DNA of 64,000 bases from Sipunculus nudus (taxonomy: Eukaryota; Annelida; Sipuncula; Golfingiida; Sipunculidae), in assembly GCA_026874595.1 (NCBI GenBank), contig CM049307.1, positions 78,160,643 through 78,224,642 of the forward strand, given 5' to 3'. The stretch's first letter is position 1. Every line of letters starts with the position of its first letter. Under the pieces are notes generated by a model. That model was not told the origin of the DNA. It saw only the letters and a list, made by a program, of their open reading frames with translations, and did not search any database. Position numbers and translations under genes: made by a program. Shown here one piece after another: positions 58,169 to 64,000 of this stretch.

Positions 58169-58211
<43 letters not shown>
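57903..58211. repeat. Long (TA)n at 57903-57994 and a second at 58158-58211
   Basis: The first is about 90 bases pure. The intervening DNA includes ACCTCAAATATCC and GGATATTTGAGGT, a short inverted repeat at 57995-58051. Confidence 0.95.
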
Positions 58212-58215
<4 letters not shown>

Positions 58216-58572
58216 TATTTCAGTGCTCTATAAGGTGCCCTATAACCTACGCCTCTGAATCATTCTCACCCTCAAAGATAATTCGACGTCACTGTCTAGG
58301 ACCCGAGCTAATAATCAACATTGATATTCTTTTCTGATGATCAGCCTTAATGTAGGATTCTTGTTAACACATTGCTGTTATGCAACATCTGTATCATGGT
58401 TTCTGAGGTATAGGGCATGTGATGACGTAATGATTATCGTGTTAAGTAAGATTATGGAATAGGACATATCTTTTCGAACTAAAGAGCACTATTAGAGCGC
58501 ATACCTTCCCATCAAGGTTTCACTTAAAAATTTAACAGACATAATTTTAGAATACTTTAATAATTTCAACAT

Positions 58573-58930
58573 AGGCTCCGTGCACACCTCGCTGGCTGGT
58601 TTCAGTGGTCGTAATGTCATAGTCGTAATGTCTTAATCGAATCGGTCGATGATGTGAGAACGCAAAGGGAACAATTAAAATTCGACTTTTCTTTACTAAG
58701 AGTAACCATAAAACTCTCATCAAGCGGCGCTTGAAGCGCAGCTCTGGGCGGAGCCATGATGCCTGTCGAGTGTTTAACTGCGTTTGGTTGCTTGCTAGTC
58801 ACATCAGCAGTTTTTTTTCAGCAGACAAACTCTCCATCTGGTGTCTAAGCGTATCATAAATGGTCAAACCAGGCAGCGGGAAAGTCAGTAGCTACTTTAG
58901 AAGCGCAAGATTTCAGCTGCCTCGGGAGCG
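58573..58930 (-). repeat. Interspersed repeat, inverted copy of 16584-16941
   Basis: From GGCTCCGTGCACACCTCGCT to GCTGCCTCGGGAGCG, homologous over the full length with small indels. Non-coding. Confidence 0.8.
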
Positions 58931-59667
58931 TATTTTCGGCATGTACATAGTATCCTATGTCCCTGTTTAAACTTTAGTATTGTTACTTCTGCTTCGACCG
59001 ATATGATGACTTCAGCATAAATTGTAAATGTTAAAATTATTATAACAATAAAAGCTTAGGTGCCATTACAGAGGCATTAAATACTTGATCGCACGGTTAG
59101 TTACCGGGATCTGGCAATTCTCACGTCACTCACGTTTCAAATATCTGTCGCGAAGGGCAGTGACAGTAACCTTTTGAGGAAACAGGGCTTACATTGACCG
59201 TATATTTCGCAGTGCTGGCAAGCTGACTGCAGCCTCAGTTGTGACTGCTCTAAGTATGCTGAATTGAGGCTGGTAAATAATCGCTATACACAGGGGTGAG
59301 GCTAATACGGACAGCCCTTCATGAGAGTTGTAAAGCATCCGAAAAAATCTTATGGATTACTTTATTATATCAGTATACACTGTAACAAGTATGTTTTAGT
59401 TAGCACTATTTGTGTAAGTTAGCATTTTTATACACGTATATTGCACACATTTTCGAGTATTTTACCTCTTTTCATAATTTGGATTTTGATTCTTGATCAT
59501 CTTGATTTTGAATGAATGGTAACAGGTTTTTTTTTATCTCATATGAGCAAGGTAATTCATATATATTGCCCCTTAGGTTTATGAAAAAGCGTGTAACTAG
59601 GATAACTTTAACTGAGTTATAAGTGTGTGTTTATGTGTTTGTTTTCCTGTATATTTACCTCCCTACA

Positions 59668-59713
<46 letters not shown>

Positions 59714-59970
59714 ATAATTCCTGATTACTTCTACCTGGGGAAAGAGTAGTTAACCACTTGCTCTTCCATATAATTATGAATTGGAATCAGTCAGACCTAT
59801 TTCAAAGTGAGTGGAAATTCGACTTTTTGCACTCCAGAATGATACAATATAAAAAAGTACTTTTTTTCATGACAGATGCAGTGATGATGTGATTTACTTA
59901 ATTTAATGCCACGGCGCGAGGACCGCATGTTGGTATCAATGGCGGTAAAAGATTTAGAAGATAATCAGCT
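58931..59970. other. Intergenic DNA with a (CT)n run at 59672-59711
   Basis: No gene supported. The CT run lies about 300 bases upstream of the candidate promoter. Confidence 0.4.
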
Positions 59971-59977
59971 GGATCAT

Positions 59978-60122
59978 TCTGATTGGCCAAAACTTAAAGT
60001 GAGTGACGTCATGAGCAATTCATCAGCTTTATATCCACATGTTTATAAAGTTTGAGAGCAAGTCAAAGTAAAATTCAGCAAGGACACCTGGCGTCAATTC
60101 AGAAGAACCAGAGATTTCAGAA
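59978..60122 (+). promoter_or_regulatory. Candidate promoter and first exon (CCAAT-CRE-TATA-donor)
   Basis: An inverse CCAAT box (GATTGGCCA, near 59981), a perfect CRE (TGACGTCA, 60004-60011) and a TATA-like TTTATAAAG (60042-60050) are spaced as in an animal promoter. A possible non-coding exon starting near 60072 would end at 60122 before a GTATGTTTTG donor. No downstream coding exon was found before the LINE, so the target gene is unknown. Chance occurrence cannot be excluded. Confidence 0.35.
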
Positions 60123-60438
60123 GTATGTTTTGCATCATCTCATGCACACAGCCAACCAACCACTATAGGTCTTTGTCAGCAATGCTCTTTTTACTGACAG
60201 CTTGCGCATAAACACGCTGATATATCCAACACAGAGGCGTTATACGAACGTTTCTAAACAGTAATTACTTAGAGTTACCCAGAAATCACATCAATTCTAT
60301 AGAAAAGATATGTGAATAAAATAAAAAAAATTAAAGTACAGCTTTGTGTCATGGTAATACTTAAAAAAAATATATATACATTCATCCAAATTTAGATTAT
60401 ATAATGACACATTGTTTATTATTTTTTTATTGTTAAAA

Positions 60439-60441
60439 AGG

Positions 60442-60478
<37 letters not shown>

Positions 60479-60488
60479 GCTATTATTA

Positions 60489-60545
<57 letters not shown>

Positions 60546-60550
60546 TTTTA
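60439..60550. repeat. (TTA)n microsatellite
   Basis: Imperfect ATT/TTA array of about 110 bases. Confidence 0.95.
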
Positions 60551-61620
60551 TAAACTTATGAAAAATGTGAGGATTGATTTGATTGTCTCTAAAGACAGAT
60601 AGGTGACAGCACTAAGAGACAAGCTGTATTATGTTTTTTTTGTATTACAGCCATTCCTTTTGAAAATATGCTGGTACTGAAGACTGACGGAGTACAGCCA
60701 TGAATTTTGGTAAATGTCGCACACATTTGAATACTTTTTCCAGAAAAAATTGTAATTATATAATATGGCTAGAACCAGGCATGCAGCCAAATATTTATAT
60801 GTCATGTGCACGCGATACCAATAGAGAACAGTATGCGATGGAATGTTTGGATTACGAGGATTAAAATAACACCGGGTCTGAACCTGTTATAACAGTTTTC
60901 CATACCAGCATATATATACATGCATATGCATGCACCCACAGACGTGCATGTGTACTGTGGTCGCCTTAAACTTTCATTCTGGAGTGTTCAACATTCGCGG
61001 TGTTGGCGGAGAGAAAATAATCGCGAAAAATACATCTTCGTGAATAAGAGGACCCATCCTCGAAGGCACGTGAACTTTGATATTATAAATGATATAATTG
61101 ATCGAGTATGTTACCTTAACTCTAAGATATCCAGAAGCGGATCGGGGGGGGGGGGGGGGTCCAGGGTGCCCGTTCTTTTAGCCGCCGCAACCTTTCTTAA
61201 GGGTTTCAGAACAACTTATGCTGCCTGGATCCCCCGAGGGTTAATCTGGTTCCGCATATCTTCCCGACTCGGTGTCTTCGCTGAGACTCGTTGAGGTGTA
61301 GGTTATAGATCAAAGAGGGTAACCATCGGCCTGATTACTTAATGAGCCGGTCTGACCTGGGGTCAGATGCTAATTGCCCCTCAGTGATCACCTGTATTAC
61401 AGCTAGCCTAAGTGTGGGGTTGTGGGCTTAATATTTCAACTCATCACATATTGTTCGATCCTCATTGGTAAAATTAACGACCTAGTTAATCCTAAATGTG
61501 TTCATATCTTACTGACAGTGAGTATTGAGCAGTCAGTAAAATGTATAAACTCAGCAGTTTAGCGTCGGGAAAACTCAAGTGCACGCAATATATACATATA
61601 TATATACATATATATATGTT
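60551..61620. other. Intergenic DNA with MITE fragment at 61132-61220
   Basis: AGAAGCGGATC followed by G14 and CTGCCTGGATCCCCCGAGG, related to the MITE at 40465. TA-rich tract at 61588-61618. No gene supported. Confidence 0.45.
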
Positions 61621-61623
61621 TGT

Positions 61624-61647
61624 TGCGCATGCGCTAAGATGGTGGCA
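61624..61647 (+). promoter_or_regulatory. Possible internal promoter motifs of the LINE (NRF1-like, YY1-like)
   Basis: GCGCATGCGC (61625-61634) is the core of an NRF1-type palindrome and AAGATGGTGGC (61636-61646) is one base off a YY1 site (AAGATGGCGGC). YY1 sites at the very 5' end direct start-site choice in mammalian L1. Function here is inference. Confidence 0.4.
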
Positions 61648-61795
61648 GTAAATTTTATGGGGCTTCGGCAAAGAGAATAGTATCCTAGCTTTATTGCTGA
61701 TAATTAACAACAAGTTTCACCAGAGTTGGATATAAGGATCTCTTGGCGACCAGATAGGTGGAGAACTGAACAAAAACCTTGAGACTGGCTCAACT

Positions 61796-63028
61796 ATGGC
61801 AGAAAAGGAAGACAAATCCACCCTGTCCGAAACGAGCACTCATCACAAGGTACGTGTGGTGGGCAGTTACGAATACACATTGAGTGATGTGATGAATGAA
61901 ATGCAATGTCTTAGAGGTTCATTGGAAAAATCTCTTGACAAGTTAAGACATGATTTGGTATCAGATATCAACTCAAAAATAGAAACAATGAGAAATGAGT
62001 TTTATTGCCAACTTGGTCATATGGAATCGACTATTGAAACTCTTAAGAACAGGATGGATGGGTATGAGTGTTCCGCACCAGTTGACCCAGGTACACGGGG
62101 ATTTGGAGGCCCCGGGTCTTCTAAAAGAGCGCTGAGAGACTGTGACAGGTGTGTTATTGTAAAAGGCCTTAAACAAGATCCTAATGAAGATTTGGGTTCC
62201 AAGGTGGCGGCTTTAGTGTCGGCGCTGGGTAATGATATTAGTACCAAAGTCAATGTTGTTGCCTTTGAAAGACTGAACACACGAGGTCGAGGGCCAGGGC
62301 TTGTGAAAATAGCATTCAGTGAGCCTGATCAGAAGATTGAGGTGTTACGCGCAAAAGCCTGCCTGAGGAAAACAGCTGATTTCGGTCAAGTGTATTTACA
62401 GAGTAGCAAATCTCATGCAGAACGTGTCTTGGAGCGGAATTTTAAAACAGTGTTACAACTGTTACCGAGTGGCGGTGATTACAGAATCACTGGACATGGG
62501 GTGATTATCAATAAAGAGGATGCGGTATCAGCTGTAGCTCAAGATGCACCCCCAGGTGAGAATGCCTGGCAAAGAGTTAACAACCAAAGATCCAGGGGCA
62601 GACGTGGAGGCCCAAGTGGTCGCCGAGGTGAGGGGACAACCAGAGGTGGTCGCCATCCCTCTCCCCAGGCCGATAGACAAATGGGATTGGTACCAACAGG
62701 GAATAAATTTGCACCCCTGGCAAGCTCTCCTGAAAAATGGTCTCAGTCGAATTCTGTCCCAATATTATCACAGTACAGCAGTACAGTGAATGTAGGAAAT
62801 GGTGCGGTGTGTACAACCCAAGAACAATTTGGCCCTACTGGTCCATCGAATCTTACTGAAATTCCGCGCTCAACTACGATGCCCATTAATACGCCTCTAC
62901 GTCTTATTGAAACAGACCAAGATAATATGCACTCTACATTACCCTCATTACAGCCAGTGATAGTAAACACAGCCAGTGATGATGAGATGGTATCCAATGA
63001 TGAGCGACAGACTGAGGTGCCCATGTAG
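61796..63028 (+). CDS. LINE ORF1 protein (coiled coil plus RRM-like domain)
   Basis: 410 codons. Predicted coiled coil at about 28-90 (MNEMQCLRGSLEKSLDKL..., MESTIETLKNRM), then an RRM-like domain at about 115-190 (RCVIVKGLKQ, VNVVAFERLN, GPGLVKIAF) and a C-terminal domain (LERNFKTVLQLLPSGGDY). Then an Arg/Gly-rich RNA-binding tract (RSRGRRGGPSGRRGEGTTRG) and a Ser/Thr/Pro-rich tail. This is the L1-type ORF1p layout: a trimerising RNA chaperone that coats the element RNA. It starts at the ATG in CAACTATGGCAG and ends in a single TAG, after which the frame continues. Confidence 0.88.
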   Translation: MAEKEDKSTLSETSTHHKVRVVGSYEYTLSDVMNEMQCLRGSLEKSLDKLRHDLVSDINSKIETMRNEFYCQLGHMESTIETLKNRMDGYECSAPVDPGTRGFGGPGSSKRALRDCDRCVIVKGLKQDPNEDLGSKVAALVSALGNDISTKVNVVAFERLNTRGRGPGLVKIAFSEPDQKIEVLRAKACLRKTADFGQVYLQSSKSHAERVLERNFKTVLQLLPSGGDYRITGHGVIINKEDAVSAVAQDAPPGENAWQRVNNQRSRGRRGGPSGRRGEGTTRGGRHPSPQADRQMGLVPTGNKFAPLASSPEKWSQSNSVPILSQYSSTVNVGNGAVCTTQEQFGPTGPSNLTEIPRSTTMPINTPLRLIETDQDNMHSTLPSLQPVIVNTASDDEMVSNDERQTEVPM

Positions 63029-64000
63029 GACATTTCCCGGTCCGATGGAATTTCTTATTTTGAGGCTAAATCTGTTTTGAAAATTTGTCAGCTTAATGTA
63101 GCAGGTTGGACTATTAACAACCATGAATTGAGGAAAAACATTATTGTTAAAACTGTAGCTGATTTTATAAGCATAAATGAAACTCACCTTTCATATGATG
63201 AAATACTAAATATTCCTGGATATATTTGGTATGGACACAATCGGGAATGTAGGCATAAGAAAGCACCAAAAACCTTTGGAGGTGTGGGAATATTTGTCAA
63301 GACAAGCATTCATTCAGATTTTGATGTGTCAGTAATTGATAAGTCAGTAGACGGAATTTTGGTATTACATATGCAAAATAAACATAGTAAATCAACCTTT
63401 ATTATATGCTCGGTGTATCTACCACCAGAAAACAATGTGTGGGGTAGTGATTCAAATAGTTTCTATGAACATTTATTAAATCAGATATACATACACATTA
63501 ATGTTGATCATTTTATAATTTGTGGAGACCTTAACAGTAGAGTTGGGGACTCAATTGATATGATTGAAGGTATTGATGATATTCCTAAGAGACAGGTTAT
63601 TGATTTTAACAAAAATCAGCACGGAGCAGCGTTGATAGAATTTTTACACGAATCAAAATTTTGTATAGTTAATGGAAGGATAAATAACTTGCAAAATAAT
63701 TCCACATGTATATCATCTAAAGGAAAATCTGTAGTAGATAACATTTTGGTTCCACAGGATAAATTAAAGGACTGTACATATTTTTCTGTATCACCATGTT
63801 CTGATCTCATAGAAAACAATAACTTAATGTATCTAGTCGGAAGAAAATCTCGGATACCTGATCATTCTCTCATTGAAGTCCATTTTGATGTTGGAGTTAA
63901 AATAGATCATACACATATACAAAAGAAACGAGAGGCAAAAAGAAAGTTTAATTTCAGGAATATACCCACTAATTTTATGAAGTCTGAACACGTAATGCAT
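63029..64000 (+). CDS. LINE ORF2, endonuclease domain (partial)
   Basis: Open for 324 codons in the same frame as ORF1, directly after its TAG, to the window end. APE-like endonuclease motifs in order: LKICQLNVAGW (Asn), SINETHL (catalytic Glu), GGVGIFVK, SVYLPPENN, IICGDLNSR (Asp/Asn), STCISSKGKSVVDNI and RIPDHSLIEV (Asp-His). All catalytic residues are present. The first in-frame Met after the TAG is at 63371, inside the domain, so translation must start at a non-AUG codon, by reinitiation or by stop readthrough. The reverse transcriptase would follow to the right. Confidence 0.88.

Larger units (their letters stand above)
61622..64000 (+). mobile_element. LINE-type non-LTR retrotransposon, 5' part
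   Basis: 5' UTR (about 170 bases), intact ORF1 (61796-63028) and an open apurinic-like endonuclease region to the window edge. The exact 5' end is unknown; the GC-rich TGTTGCGCATGCGC after a (TA)-rich tract is a natural candidate. RT and the 3' end are outside. Intact frames suggest a young copy. The clade is uncertain: ORF1 is of the RRM-containing L1-like type. Confidence 0.88.

Noticed and set aside
60920-61294. 124-codon ORF with a Gly run
   Set aside because: It crosses a G14 tract and MITE sequence; no domain, no splice context.

Overview
The window is eukaryotic nuclear DNA from an invertebrate, most likely a mollusc. It has spliced genes with GT-AG introns of 0.3 to 8 kb, AT-rich intergenic DNA, many long (TA)n and (GA)n microsatellites, and dense transposable-element debris (a tyrosine-recombinase-type gag, a Ty3/Gypsy-superfamily LTR element, a LINE, Helitrons and foldback MITEs). 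No tRNA, rRNA or CRISPR array was seen. The assignment to Mollusca rests on repeat style and gene families, not on a diagnostic sequence.

Layout. 1-1.6 kb: minus-strand gag-like ORF of a probable DIRS/Ngaro-type retroelement running off the left edge. 1.7-3.45 kb: an intronless, frame-broken plus-strand coding block of unknown family. 4-10.4 kb: satellite-like DNA and tandem-unit elements sharing the palindrome GGTGGCGCCACC. 11.5-14.4 kb: minisatellite, duplicated segment, LTR fragment and a solo LTR. 15.1-40.3 kb: a nine-exon plus-strand gene for a short, divergent ionotropic glutamate-receptor-like channel. Its introns hold foldback MITEs, a Harbinger-like remnant with a MADF domain, minisatellites, an antisense Gypsy element (31.7-38.0 kb) and a Helitron. 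40.4-46.3 kb: intergenic DNA with a MITE, a PHD-finger relic and degenerate AAGTCC repeats. 46.3-48.0 kb: a complete four-exon minus-strand SAM-dependent methyltransferase (279 codons, juvenile-hormone-acid-methyltransferase-like). 48-61.6 kb: microsatellites, a 4-kb element with hairpin tail, a second Helitron, foldback MITEs and a candidate promoter near 60.0 kb. 61.6-64 kb: a LINE with intact ORF1 and an open endonuclease domain running off the right edge.

The two host genes look intact and unrelated. Points of most interest: the receptor keeps its S1 glutamate-contact residues but has lost the key S2 ones, carries a genomically encoded Arg at the Q/R-site position and has a rewritten M3 gate motif; the Gypsy element has integrase upstream of reverse transcriptase (Gmr1-type order); the LINE's ORF1 and ORF2 are separated by one in-frame TAG with no start codon before the endonuclease; and two repeat elements of very different length share a conserved head and a 31-nt hairpin tail. 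No wholly new cellular system was recognised.
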